Shown one piece after another: positions 1-10,560 of a stretch of DNA of 64,000 nt. Within the stretch, counting starts at the first letter, position 1. Every line of letters starts with the position of its first letter. This DNA comes from Sinotaia quadrata (Eukaryota; Mollusca; Gastropoda; Architaenioglossa; Viviparidae): NCBI GenBank assembly GCA_028829895.1, contig CM054179.1, forward strand, positions 57,357,891 to 57,421,890, given 5' to 3'. The position numbers were made by a program, and so were the translations under genes. A model generated the notes under the pieces. That model did not search any database, was not told the origin of the DNA, and saw only the letters and a program-made list of their open reading frames with translations.

Positions 1-74
1 TTGCTCATGGCATCAAACTTTTCGTTAATTTCTACTTTGTGGAAGATTTGCATGTTCTCGTGATAATGTAAAGT
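1..74 (-). CDS. Lipid transfer-like gene exon 7 (cut by window edge)
   Basis: Acceptor TTTCCAG|ACTT with the phase 0 expected from exon 6. It reads TLHYHENMQIFHKVEINEKF and on to the window edge, compatible with the next strands of the lipid-binding barrel. Partial: the exon continues to the left. Confidence 0.6.
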
Positions 75-3000
75 CTGGAAATAAATTCCAAAGAAAGCAA
101 AATATGGGTACAGGTGCCATAAACTATATAAAACATCTAATGATTAAGTCGTTATGTTGTCACTCACTGGCTTAGAATGAATACACGTCTTTGTCAGTCA
201 TACCTACAGTTATTGTCGTTTTGAAATGAGTTGTAGACAGAAGCCATTAACTTCAAAATACAAGTTCATGATGACTTTTACCTTATTCTTACTTCTGTGT
301 GTATGTCAGCTTGGATTTGTTCTATGCGGTGATGGCATTATTTCTGTGTGGAGATAGATGTGTACGTGTAAAAATATTGTTTATATATGTAATTCTAAAA
401 TCAAGTATTGACACGTGCACAATTATCTTCTTTTTGAGTTTATTCTTACCAGTAGATGTGTTTAAATTTTAATCATTGCAATAATTGGACTTAATACTGT
501 AAATCAAACTGAAATATACAAGTGACCAAATTCTATACATCCATTACTATATTGTTACTTAAATAATATTATCTGTACACAACCTCATGCTTGTCATCTA
601 AACCATAAATATACTCGAGCCGCACCCTCTATCTCTGAATCGCATGCACTGAAGTCATCACCCATCCCAATCGGTTTCCCACCAAATGACAAAAATCTTC
701 TAGATACCACCATTCCCATCCTACTTCCCCGACCTTCACAACCTCAAAAACAAAATGTGTGACCTTCACAAGCACAGAAACAAAATGTGTGACCTTCACA
801 AGCACAGAAACAAAATTGTGACCTTCACCTTTGAGTAGGTTCCAATGGCGTGTTCCAGCGGGTGGTTGTGTCTGGTCTTAGTAAATACTTTTCCGACGTC
901 GCTGTGACGTACGTCATAGGTGGCATTGTGCAAGCCTGACGATTCAAATTATTTCATTAAACTGTTGTCTCAAATCACTGAATAAGTATGATTGTATTCA
1001 TAAATTTACAGATTAATAAATACCATTCTGATCCAGTCAATGGATGTGTGAATGTTTTGAAAAATACTTGTTTATATAAAGAAAACACATTTGTACAGCA
1101 GTTATCAAGGAAAATTGTGTTGAAATATAACTGTGTACATGTGTATACTTAATATATAGTAGCAACTTCATACACCGATAACAGTGGGTATGTGTGAATA
1201 ATTTGAAAAATACATTTGTAAAAAAGAACACTTGTACAGCAGTTACAAGAATGAACGTGTGATCGTACTGATATACAACTGTGAACACTTGCTAAAATAG
1301 TAACACCTTTATACACCAATGATAGTGGGTATGTGTGAATAATTTGAAAAATACATTTGTAAAAAAGAACACTTGTACAGCAGTTACAAGAATGAACGTG
1401 TGATCGTACTGATATACAACTGTGAACACTTGCTAAAATAGTAACACCTTTATACACCAATGATAGTGGGTATGTGTGAATAATTTGAAAAATACATTTG
1501 TAAAAAAGAACACATGTACAGCAGTTACAAGAATGAACGTGTGATCGTACTGATATACAACTGTGAACACTTGCTAAAATAGTAACACCTTTATACACCA
1601 ATATCTGTGTGCTCGTTGTAATACTTTGAAAACCTGTGTCAAAGTGTAATATCTATGTGAAAAGTGTAGTACTTTCAATATCTGTGTGAAACGTGTAATA
1701 CCTTGGATGCCTGTGTGAAAGTGTAATATATTCACTACCTCTGTGAAAAGTGCAATACCTTCATGACCTTGTTCTTCAACGTGGTAACGCCATCCGTCAT
1801 CAGTGTTGACGATAGCAACAATTTCCTATTTATAGAAATCAAAGATTAGAATAATTCCCTTTTTCACAAAGAAATCTTTTATAGTTCTTCTTTCTATTTT
1901 CTCCATAAAAGTAATTTAGTTTTACTTTTCACACTCTAATTTTTTTTACTCTGTTTTATGACTTCTTCCTTTTTTGTGAGTATATTGATTTCTATTGATT
2001 TATTTTATTTTTTTATTTTTGTTAATAACATAAAATTATGAGTTCCTGTTTTGTTTTTGCAACAAATGAATGCAGTCAAAGTATAAAATTTTATTTTTGA
2101 CTTAAACTATTAGGCTGTCTATCATCATGATTGTACATTTTAACTCTATTTAGTAATGGTTCTTCTTCAACCATATTGTTTGCTTATTAAAACAATTTCT
2201 TCACAACCGTAGCCTCATGCATAAGACAAATTCAAAAAAGAAAAGCATACTTGCAGACAGAAGTGTATAATATAAAGATTTGAGTTACATTATATAACAG
2301 ATTATTGTATGAATATATGCATGGCATAAAACCGTTTGATGGTGAGGAGAAATGCTGGGAAATGTACCTGATCTCTGTGGTCATGCAAGCGAGCTGCAAG
2401 CAAAGCAGCCATGCCTTTCTTGATGGCCAGTGTTTCTGGTTCCTCGCTAGGCACGTGAGACACAGAGCTGATCTCTCCGTTTGGGGACAGTACAAAGGAA
2501 AACCTCAACAGAAAGAACATTTAGTTATGTGATTTATTACTGCCTCCTACTGTGCAGTGAGTAATACTCTATCGGGTGAAAGATTTCTTAAGCGGTTCTT
2601 GAGTTGTTTTATTGAGATTTCTTAAGCGGTTCTTGAGTTGTTTTATTGAGATTTCTAAGCGACTCTCCATTTGTTTTATTCAGACTTTAAGTGATTCATG
2701 AGCTTTTTATTGAGATTCCCAGGTGGTTCTTCAGCTGTTTTATTGGGGTTCTTAAGCAAAATATTGATATTTTACGTCTGTGTATTACAGCAACGAGTGC
2801 TCTCGAAGTCTCTAATGTTTAAGAGTGATGACTGTTTAAGTGGTCTTGGCTGCCTCTTGACAGCAGTGTGCGGTCTTACGTCACTAAGGAATGACGAATT
2901 GAAAGTGTCACACACTCACACGCACACACATGAACATTTTACAGCCACACGCATGCATACACAAACACACTTTAAAGATAGGCGAAAATATTAACTAAAA

Positions 3001-4557
3001 GATGCATTTCCCACCACAACCAGTTTAGTATTGACATCGTCATTAATAGAAGAAAGTGGAACAATGCTGTGTGTGCACGTGCGTGCTTCAGCTATGCGAG
3101 GATGTAGATACGTGCTTGTGCGTTCTACTAACCACCGAGAAAAATCCCAGTCGTGACCTTGTGCACCTGAAACAAACCATGCAACAATTACTTCAGTCAC
3201 TGTCAGACAAGCAAAACAACAGTTCAAAAATCACTATCAGACAAATCAACAGTTTCAACAATCAGTCAGACAAACACCTGAAAGTTAGCTTTCTTTTATG
3301 TCAATTAGATTATACATTTTTGACACCTGAAAGTTAGCTTTCTTTTATGTCAATTAGATTATACGTTTTTGACACCTGAAAGTTAGCTTTCTTTTATGTC
3401 AATTAGATTATACGTTTTTGACACCTGAAAGTTAGCTTTCTTTTATGTCAATTAGATTATACGTTTTTGACACCTGAAAGTTAGCTTTCTTTTATGTCAA
3501 TTAGATTATACATTTTTGACACCTGAAAGTTAGCTTTCTTTTATGTCAATTAGATTATACATTTTTGACACCTGAAAGTTAGCTTTCTTTTATGTCAATT
3601 ATAGATTATACAATTCTGATATTACGCTACTTGCTCATATATTTTGCCAGTTACTGGTAACCACATGGTTACCGCTAGTTTATTTTTGCCAATTAGACTA
3701 CATATTTTCCGACACAATAAAATTACCTGGAACTTTTGAAGCTTCCAGAGAAAACGTAATGACTCGCAGACGGACCTCTTGTCCAGGGTCCACGTCACGC
3801 ACATACGTGTATCCCATCTGTAACAGCACACGAGACTTAATATTGTCCCCATCAAGATCAATTGATACCAACAGTTTATAAAACAGTTATGGAGTGAGGT
3901 AGAGGTACTCTTTTGTCTAATGACCAATACACAGAACGCAAAGTTGTAACATGTGAACATGTGAACATGCTAAGGTGTAAAAAAAAAACAAAGGACGGAA
4001 AGTTGTAACATGTGAGCATGTGAACATGCTACGGTGTAAAATACACACATTAACAATCGTGAGAACCGCGCTGATTTGGGGAGTTTCGCATAATTTTCTT
4101 TAAATTTTGATAACCATGGAAAGAGGTTTTAAAGAAGTTTAAAAAGAATTTTTCAACTGACTAAATATGGACATTATTTTACCAGTTTTTGCAAAGTTCA
4201 AAAATTGCAATCTCTCTATTTCTCAAACATTAAATTTATATAAATAAGAAAACATTCTTATTTTTGGCTTTCATGCAAAATAACTTTAAGACAATATTCT
4301 TACTCTGGCTTTCATGCAAAATATAGAACTTTCAGACAAAATTCCTAATCTGGCTTTCATGTAAAATAATTGTAAGAAAATATTCTTACTCTGGCTTTCA
4401 TGGTGAACCTGTCTACCCGGTGTACTTGGGCGTCGGAGTGAAACTTGTATTGGTATTCAAAGCCAGGCTCGAACCTTAGAAAGCGGCCATCTGTCTGGTG
4501 TAGAAAATGTTGCAAACCGAAGACGACGAATACAAAGGCACACAACTCTCGCGCCAT
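1..4557 (-). CDS. Large lipid transfer protein-like gene, 5' seven exons
   Basis: Exons 4557-4390, 3817-3727, 3166-3112, 2503-2368, 1825-1759, 935-829 and 74-1 (cut by the window edge), joined with matching phases. The product starts with a signal peptide (CAFVFVVFGL core), then GFEYQYKFHSDAQVHRVDRF, FSFVLSPNGEISSVSHV, ETLAIKKGMAALL and WRYHVEEQGHEGLHNATY. These follow the order of the N-terminal vitellogenin_N (LLT) domain: first beta-barrel strands, the 'F.f...G.I' segment, the N/IKKG helix and a conserved EGxHxxxYxV strand. Members (vitellogenin, apolipophorin/apoB, MTP) bind and carry lipid in secreted particles or the ER. Which subfamily this is cannot be told from the first 200 residues. 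Confidence 0.65.
75..727. other. Intron, no recognisable feature
   Basis: AT-rich intron of the lipid transfer-like gene. I see no exon, repeat array or element here. Confidence 0.6.
728..829. repeat. 30-bp minisatellite carrying the exon 6 donor
   Basis: Four copies of a 29-30 bp unit with forward core GACCTTCACAAGCACAG (minus strand GTGAAGGTCACA). The last copy is the real splice donor at 828. Confidence 0.85.
829..935 (-). CDS. Lipid transfer-like gene exon 6
   Basis: 35 codons; phase 1 in, phase 0 out. With exon 5 it reads GHEGLHNATYDVRHSD, followed by KVFTKTRHNHPLEHA. Acceptor CGTCAG|GCTT, donor CAAAG|GTGAAG. The first bases of the intron are tandemly copied. Confidence 0.72.
1037..1603. 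repeat. 141-bp minisatellite
   Basis: Three near-identical copies of a 141-bp unit (starts near 1180, 1321 and 1462) and one degraded copy before them. Core TGGGTATGTGTGAATAATTT. It lies in the intron between exons 5 and 6 of the lipid transfer-like gene. Confidence 0.9.
1604..1762. repeat. 30-bp repeat carrying the exon 5 donor
   Basis: Five or six diverged units. On the minus strand each reads roughly AAGGTATTACACTTTTCACA then CAG, so each contains a donor-like AAG|GTATT and ends with an acceptor-like CACACAG. Confidence 0.75.
1759..1825 (-). CDS. Lipid transfer-like gene exon 5
   Basis: 22 codons plus 1 nt, phase 0 in. EIVAIVNTDDGWRYHVEEQG: the W.Y.VeE.G strand that precedes the EGxH motif. 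Acceptor ATAAATAG|GAAA, donor TGAAG|GTATTG. The donor is the template of the adjacent 30-bp repeat. Confidence 0.7.
2368..2503 (-). CDS. Lipid transfer-like gene exon 4 (IKKG helix)
   Basis: 45 codons after one completing base; phase 0 out. FSFVLSPNGEISSVSHV then PETLAIKKGMAALLAARLH, corresponding to the 'P.F.F...G.I' strand and the conserved 'N/IKKG' helix of vitellogenin_N domains. Donor TCAG|GTACAT. The acceptor TGTTGAG|GTTT is weak, but the reading frame supports it. Confidence 0.7.
2575..2760. repeat. Short direct repeats (~37 bp)
   Basis: Units with core AGCGGTTCTTGAGTTGTTTT, two exact copies and about three decayed ones. Confidence 0.75.
3112..3166 (-). CDS. Lipid transfer-like gene exon 3
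   Basis: 17 codons with split codons. AQGHDWDFSRWLVERTS. Acceptor TTGTTTCAG|GTGC is strong. The donor AGCAC|GTATCT was chosen because it gives the phase exon 4 needs. Reading through would stay open to 2991, so the 3' boundary is less certain. Confidence 0.55.
3200..3613. repeat. 47-bp minisatellite with acceptor-like core
   Basis: Seven copies of a 47-bp unit, core ACACCTGAAAGTTAGCTTTC. On the minus strand this reads GCTAACTTTCAG|GTGTC, close to the real exon 3 acceptor GTTTCAG|GTGC located at 3167. Bases 3200-3275 hold a second, shorter CAGACAA-type repeat. Confidence 0.85.
3727..3817 (-). CDS. Lipid transfer-like gene exon 2
   Basis: 30 codons plus 1 nt, phase 0 in. MGYTYVRDVDPGQEVRLRVI: the 'v..G..vrLrV' strand continues the barrel. 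Acceptor TGTTACAG|ATGG, donor TCCAG|GTAATT. Confidence 0.72.
3935..4040. repeat. Two-copy ~65-bp direct repeat
   Basis: Core ACATGTGAACATGCTA, two copies; intron 1 of the lipid transfer-like gene. Confidence 0.7.
4250..4405. repeat. ~50-bp repeat carrying the exon 1 donor
   Basis: Four units with core TTCTTACTCTGGCTTTCATG. On the minus strand this is CATGAAAGCCAGA|GTAAGAA, i.e. the last 13 bases of exon 1 plus the donor. The most 3' unit is the real junction. Confidence 0.85.
4390..4557 (-). CDS. Lipid transfer-like gene exon 1 (start and signal peptide)
   Basis: 56 codons beginning at ATG in the context GCAATATGG. Residues 1-24 form a signal peptide with hydrophobic core LCAFVFVVFGL. RFLRFEPGFEYQYKFHSDAQ is the opening beta-barrel strand of vitellogenin_N-type domains (cf. 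the usual YxYxFxS pattern). Donor CCAGA|GTAAGA, phase 0. The exon end and donor are copied three times in the intron. Confidence 0.75.
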
Positions 4558-5289
4558 ATTGCCTCACAGCGCTTTCTGATTTTTTCCCGGTTAAAATGTG
4601 TGATATGTAACTGTCATCTCCTTCAATTTGGGTTGAGAACAAAAATTAAACAAAATAAGAGGAATATATGTAACGTCTGGGTACTATCGTCTATCACGTC
4701 GACTGATATCACGGATACACGTATATGGCCTTGCAGGTGTATGTAACGAGACTGATTGTAACGGACTGTAATCTTAAACTCGCTAGATCAATATCGACCT
4801 TCAAGTGAGGCTTTTATCCTAGTCTGCCGTGGGGTCAGGTAACAGTGACTCCTTGCAGAGGGAGGAGGGAGGGGGCAATATAGCATGTGACCTTGCCAAA
4901 AGAGTGGAGGATTGAGAAACAGGAAGAGATTGAGCCACACAAATAACTTGATAAATAACCTTAATACTTATATATATACTAGAGCGTATTCAGTAAAAAC
5001 AAGAGAGGGATAGGGCAACAAAATTGCTTTCTAAACAAACAGACGTGAATAGAAAGAAAGAGACTTAAACAAATAGAGCTGAAATAGACATGAGCAAAGA
5101 GACAAGAGAAATATGCCATTTTAAACCGACACACAACCACACACACACACACACAACACACATATATATATATACACACATACACCCAAACCCACACACA
5201 TATTTATTATATACCCACACACCCAACACACACGTAGATATATACACGCATATACGCACACACATACAAACACACACACACATATGCAT

Positions 5290-5379
<90 letters not shown>

Positions 5380-5680
5380 GAAGTCGAACAAAAGATTTTA
5401 TACTTCTTGAAAAGTAAGTAATGCTACGATCAATGGCTTTAGAATGATGATTAATGTCTTGATAATATTGTGAACAGTTGAATTACAATACATATTTCTG
5501 TGGAATAGTGGAGCAATGATTAGAGTAAATATATTTAATAGAAGATCATGACAGCACATTAAATAATTTTGTAATAAGAGAGTCTAAACTACTGTTTAAA
5601 TAAACGAACAAGTGGCAAATGTACTAATTACTCTTGTGGTTAAGGAATATGTAATGCTAAATGCTCACAAATATCACTCA
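4558..5680. repeat. 5' flank of lipid transfer-like gene with CA and TAGA microsatellites
   Basis: Bases 5137-5285 are (CA)n and (TA)n. Bases 5289-5380 are (TAGA) repeated about 23 times. The gene's promoter should lie in 4560-5000, but no convincing core element was seen. Confidence 0.85.
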
Positions 5681-6070
5681 CTCACTTGCGTATATATTTA
5701 CATAAATCACTTAAGAAAATTCCATCTTTAAGAAGATTTTTTTTTTTAATATTAAAACTTGATTCGGTAAAGTATCGAGAGTTGCGTCCCATGATCTACT
5801 CAATAAAAATAGAAACGCCAACAGTTAAAACAGAAATAAGTGCCGCTAACGGTTCAGTTGGAGATATCGGTGTGGAGGGCCAATAAATATTTACTGACAT
5901 TTGCAAGATCGACACTTACGTTTATTGCACACAGGAAAAGTACCTAATAAATATCAACCTCGTTTATTCTGGTTGTAGCAAAGCCACAACCGCTCGTTCG
6001 TTTCCTGGCGACTGTCTTGAGGAAACATTGATTGTGAAAGCAATGAGTTAGACGGAGGTTAAGTTAATTT

Positions 6071-6307
6071 TAGTAAAATACCTTTATAAACTGACAAAAA
6101 CAAACGTAAAATACCTTTATAAACTGACAAAAACAAACGTAAAATACCTTTATAAACTGACAAAAACAAACGTAAAATACCTTTATAAACTGACAAAAAC
6201 AAACGTAAAATACCTTTATAAACTGACAAAAACAAACGTAAAATACCTTTATAAACTGACAAAAACAAACGTAAAATACCTTTATAAACTGACAAAAACA
6301 AACGTAA
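6071..6307. repeat. 33-bp minisatellite
   Basis: Seven near-perfect copies, core ACCTTTATAAACTGACAAAA. Because 33 is a multiple of three, an open frame runs through it; this is not a gene. Confidence 0.95.
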
Positions 6308-6317
6308 GCCTCGGTAC

Positions 6318-7017
6318 ATAGATTATGAAGAAAAATATAGTGTCATTCGTTGAGGTACATAGATTATAAAGAAAGTTATACTTGCATTCACTGAGGTACA
6401 TAGATTAAGAAGAAAGTTATACTTGCATTTAATGAGGTACATAGATTATAAAGAAAGTTATACTTGCATTCACTGAGGTACATAGATTAAGAAGAAAGTT
6501 ATACTTGCATTTAATGAGGTACATAGATTATGAAGAAAGCTATATTTGCATTCAATGAGGTACATAGATTATAAAGAAAGTTATACTTGCATTCAATGAG
6601 GTACATAGATTATGAAGAAAGCTATACTGGCATTCAATGAGGTACATAGATTATGAAGAAAGCTATACTGGCATTCAATGAGGTACATAGATTATGAAGA
6701 AAGCTATACTGGCATTCAATGAGGTACATAGATTAAGAAGAAAGTTATACTTGCATTTAATGAGGTACATAGATTATGAAAAAAGGAAAGCTATATTTGC
6801 ATTCAATGAGGTACATAGATTATAAAGAAAGTTATACTTGCATTCAATGAGGTACATAGATTATGAAGAAAGCTATACTGGCATTCAATGAGGTACATAG
6901 ATTATGAAGAAAGCTATACTGGCATTCAATGAGGAACATAGATTATGAAGAAAGCTATACTGGCATTCAATGAGGTACATAGATTATGAAGAAAGCTATA
7001 CTGGCATTCAATGAGGT
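6318..7017. repeat. 41-bp minisatellite
   Basis: About 17 copies, core TGAGGTACATAGATTATGAA, with two sub-variants (GAAAGCTATACTGGC and GAAAGTTATACTTGC) that alternate. Confidence 0.95.
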
Positions 7018-7034
7018 AGTGTAAGGAAAGAAAG

Positions 7035-7259
7035 GTGAATACATACTTAGAACACTCTGTAAGAAAGCTTTGAGACTCATGTTGGCTGTGTTAATGTAAG
7101 TCTGCTAAGACTGTTGATGATTGAGTAATGTAAGACTGCTAAGACTGTTGATGACTGAGTAATGTAAGATTGCTAAGACTGTTGATGATTGAGTAATATA
7201 TGACTCCTAAGACTGAGTAATATAAGACTGCTAAGTCTGTTGTTGACTGTGAGTTATAA
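7035..7259. repeat. ~35-bp degenerate repeat
   Basis: Core TAAGACTGCTAAGACTGTTG, five to six copies of varying length. It is interrupted on the right by the MITE-like element. Confidence 0.8.
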
Positions 7260-7481
7260 GAGAACCTGGTGACCCGTCAAATGCGCGAACGACAATTGCG
7301 CGCACCGACAAATGCGCGATAGGGTTAGTGTTAGGGTTAGGGTTAAGGTTAGGATTAGGGTTAGGATTAGGGGTTAGGGTTAGAGATAGGGGTTAGGGTT
7401 AGAGTTAGGGACAGAACGCGTCGTCGCGCTTTTGTCCATCGCGATTTTGTCAGCGCGCATTTGTCGGTGAAGCGAGAACCT
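7260..7481. mobile_element. MITE-like element with TTAGGG core and 8-bp target duplication
   Basis: Bases 7268-7473 are bounded by the 8-bp direct repeat GAGAACCT (7260-7267 and 7474-7481). Imperfect inverted ends are built of GACAAATGCGCG-like units (left ACCGACAAATGCGCG, right CGCGCATTTGTCGGTG). The middle is a TTAGGG-like array (GGGTTAGGGTTAAGGTTAGG). No coding capacity. An 8-bp duplication would suit a hAT-type transposase; this is inference. Confidence 0.75.
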
Positions 7482-8580
7482 TAAGACTTGTTGGCTGTGT
7501 GTAATGTAAGAGTACTAACATTCTTGTAGGTTGTGAGTATTTAACAGTACTAGGACTTGGTGGCTGTGAGTTTTTAACAGTACTAGGACTTGGTGGCTGT
7601 GAGTATTTAACAGTACTAGGACTTGGTGGCTGTGAGTTTTTAACAGTACTAGGACTTGGTGGCTGTGAGTTTTTAACAGTACTAGGACTTGGTGGCTGTG
7701 AGTATTTAACAGTACTAAGATTCTTGGTGGCTGTGAGTATTTAACAGTACTAAGATTCTTGCTGGCTGTGAGTATTTAACAGTACTAAGATTCTTGTTGG
7801 CTGTGAGTATTTAACAGTACTAAGATTCTTGTTGGCTGTGAGTATTTAACAGTACTAAGATTCTTGCTGGCTGTGAGTATTTAACAGTACTAAGATTCTT
7901 GCTGGCTGTGAGTATTTAACAGTACTAAGATTCTTGCTGGCTGTGAATATTTAACAGTACTAAGATTCTTGCTGGCTGTGCGTATTTAACAGTACTAAGA
8001 TTCTTGCTGGCTGTGAGTATTTAACAGTACTAAGATTCTTGCTGGCTGTGAGTATTTAACAGTACTAAGATTCTTGCTGGCTGTGAGTATTTAACAGTAC
8101 TAAGATTCTTGCTGGCTGTGAGTATTTAACAGTACTAAGATTCTTGCTGGCTGTGAGTATTTAACAGTACTAAGATTCTTGCTGGCTGTGAGTATTTAAC
8201 AGTACTAAGATTCTTGCTGGCTGTGAGTATTTAACAGTACTAAGATTCTTGCTGGCTGTGAGTATTTAACAGTAATAAGACTCTTGCTGGCTGTGTGTAA
8301 TGTAAGAGTACTAACATTCTTGCTGGCTGTGAGTATTTAACAGTACTAGGACTTGGTGGCTGAGAATAAAATAAAAGTACTAAGACTCTTGTAGGCTGTG
8401 AGTATTTAACAGTAATAAGACTCTTGCTGGCTGTTAATTTTTAAGAGTGTTAAGACTTTCTGGCTGTTGAGTAATGTAAGAGTGCTAAGACTTTCTGGCT
8501 GTTGAGTAATGTAAGAGTGCTAAGACTTTCTGGCTGTTGAGTAATGTAAGAGTGCTAAGACTTATTGGCTCAGAGTAAGG
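7482..8580. repeat. 35-bp minisatellite
   Basis: About 30 copies, core GTATTTAACAGTACTAAGAT followed by TCTTGCTGGCT. The flanks carry shorter variants. It shares the TAAGAsequence and CTGTTG words with the repeat at 7035-7259, so the MITE probably split one older array. Confidence 0.9.
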
Positions 8581-9214
8581 GATGAATAAAGACCGCATCA
8601 TGTAGGCCTACATACGCGAAAACGTAATGGCAGGCGTTTAGCCAGGTAAAATAAATGTTCACTTGAGCGAGGTGAACGATGGAAAATAGAATATAAAACT
8701 AACATTAAGTGAGATCTGCACAGCTAACGTATTTATATTACTTCATGTCACTTTTTTCATGCAAGCGTCTCTGGAGTAAAGGGTCCTGAGATTATATTTT
8801 AGATGTACGAGGAAATGTCCTTTGGGCGTTAAGAAGATGTAGAACACTAAATTTACATCACTAATGTTACCATGAAATTAGGAATATGTTTATATCACTC
8901 AAAACTTAAATCAGTACAAGAACATGAATTTAGGAATATATTTATATATCCCTGGCAGCTTTAAATCTGTACACGATCATGAATGATAAAGTGGCTCCCG
9001 CCATACTCCTCCATTTCCACCCCTCTATCCAATTTCTTATTTTACATTCTTCTATTTTTTTTTTCGTTTAACAAGTTAATTTGACTATAACAATATACAG
9101 CGGAGCTATCAGATTTGTGAATGAGAAGTGATGTCATTTCTGTTTTCTGCTCGAAAATACAAAAATCTCGGAGAGCCAGAATTAAGGATTCCTAAATGTG
9201 TGAACCGAAAGATC
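8581..9214. other. Intergenic, no recognisable feature
   Basis: AT-rich single-copy sequence; no ORF or element recognised. Confidence 0.5.
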
Positions 9215-9590
9215 AAGAGCATGCCTAATTCTCCAGAATAGTTCAGTGTGAACGCTCATGCCTAATTCTCCAGAATAGTTCAATGTGAACGCTCATGCCT
9301 AATTCTCCAGAATAGTTCAGTGTGAACGCTCATGCCTAATTCTCCAGAATAGTTCAGTGTGAACGCTCATGCCTAATTCTCCAGAATAGTTCAGTGTGAA
9401 CGCTCATGCCTAATTCTCCAGAATAGTTCAATGTGAACGCTCATGCCTAATTCTCCAGAATAGTTCAATGTGAACACTTATGCCTAATTCTCTTGAATGG
9501 TTCGGTGTGAACGCTCATGCCTAATTCTCCAGAATAGTTCAATGTGAACACTTATGCCTAATTCTCTTGACTGGTTCGGTGTGAACATGT
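9215..9590. repeat. 37-bp minisatellite
   Basis: Ten copies, core CATGCCTAATTCTCCAGAAT followed by AGTTCAGTGTGAACG. Confidence 0.95.
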
Positions 9591-9859
9591 GAGCCGTTCG
9601 ATACTCATTCGTTCAAACACTTGCAAATTTTTCTTCCATAATGACGTGGGATGACTATCACCAGAAAAGATGCCTGTTTACCTCTGACCCAAATCGCCAG
9701 ATAATTTGCCTTGCTAAATACAGTTTTAACAGGTAAAATTTTATTTTGCATAAACTAAATAATTTTGCGCGAAACGCATGGATGAAAAGTCAAGTTTGGT
9801 TTAAGACAGTTACCGCTAAGAATAATGTCTGGCTACTTTGTTACGAAACTCACATTTTA

Positions 9860-9985
9860 CTGCTTTAAAAGTGTTGTGTTCCTGTATACTTTCCATTCTT
9901 GTAATAAAACAATTAAAATGTAGAGTGCATTAAAAGTGTTTTGTTCCAGTATAGTTTTCATTCTTGTAATAAAACATCTGTGAAG
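9860..9985. repeat. Two-copy ~65-bp direct repeat
   Basis: Core CATTCTTGTAATAAAACA occurs twice within about 70 bp spacing. Confidence 0.75.
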
Positions 9986-10179
9986 CATGTTATTGTGTCC
10001 TAACCTAGAGTGAATAGCAACTTATTTTAAGTTATAATTACTCCTTTCTAAAAATAGTAATAATGACGTTTTGTTGGATGGTGTCGTGATCTGACACCCT
10101 ACCGCCTGTAGATTAATTTAACAACACAAAAATAAAAACTCACTCAACTTAATTTGTAACCAGATAGTTAGGTCTTTGC

Positions 10180-10560
10180 CCTAGTTTCTAGAGGCACTGA
10201 CTTGACTCGCTTTACAAGTGTTAGATCTGTGCACTGATTTCTAGAGGCACTGACTTGACTCGCTTTACAAGTGTTAGATCTGTGCACTGGATTTCTAGAG
10301 GCACAAACGTGACTCGCCTTACCATTGTTAGATCTGTGCACTGATTTCTAGAGGCACTAACGTGACTCGCCTTACCATTGTTAGATCTGTGCACTGATTT
10401 CTAGAGGCACTAACGTGACTCGCCTTACCATTGTTAGATCTGTGCACTGATTTCTAGAGGCACTAACGTGACTCGCCTTACAAGTGTTAATGGCACTGAC
10501 GTGACTCGCCTTACAAGTGTTAATGGCACTGACGTGACTCACCTTTCAAGTTAGCATGAC
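10180..10560. repeat. 53-bp minisatellite
   Basis: Five to six copies, core TTTCTAGAGGCACTAACGTG, followed by shorter units with CTTACAAGTGTTAATGGCAC. Confidence 0.9.

Noticed and set aside
4811..4820. TATA-like GGATAAAAG on the minus strand, about 255 bases before the lipid transfer-like ATG
   Set aside because: Weak match in AT-rich DNA with no initiator or transcript evidence.
6059..6319. Repeat protein LFLSVYKGILR
   Set aside because: Translation of the 33-bp intergenic minisatellite; no conserved start, no domain.
7320..7415. TTAGGG-like repeats as a chromosome end
   Set aside because: Short, degenerate, inside a bounded element and flanked by ordinary sequence on both sides, so not a telomere.
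6318..8580. CRISPR-like array
   Set aside because: Units follow each other directly with no unique spacers, and the window is animal DNA with introns.
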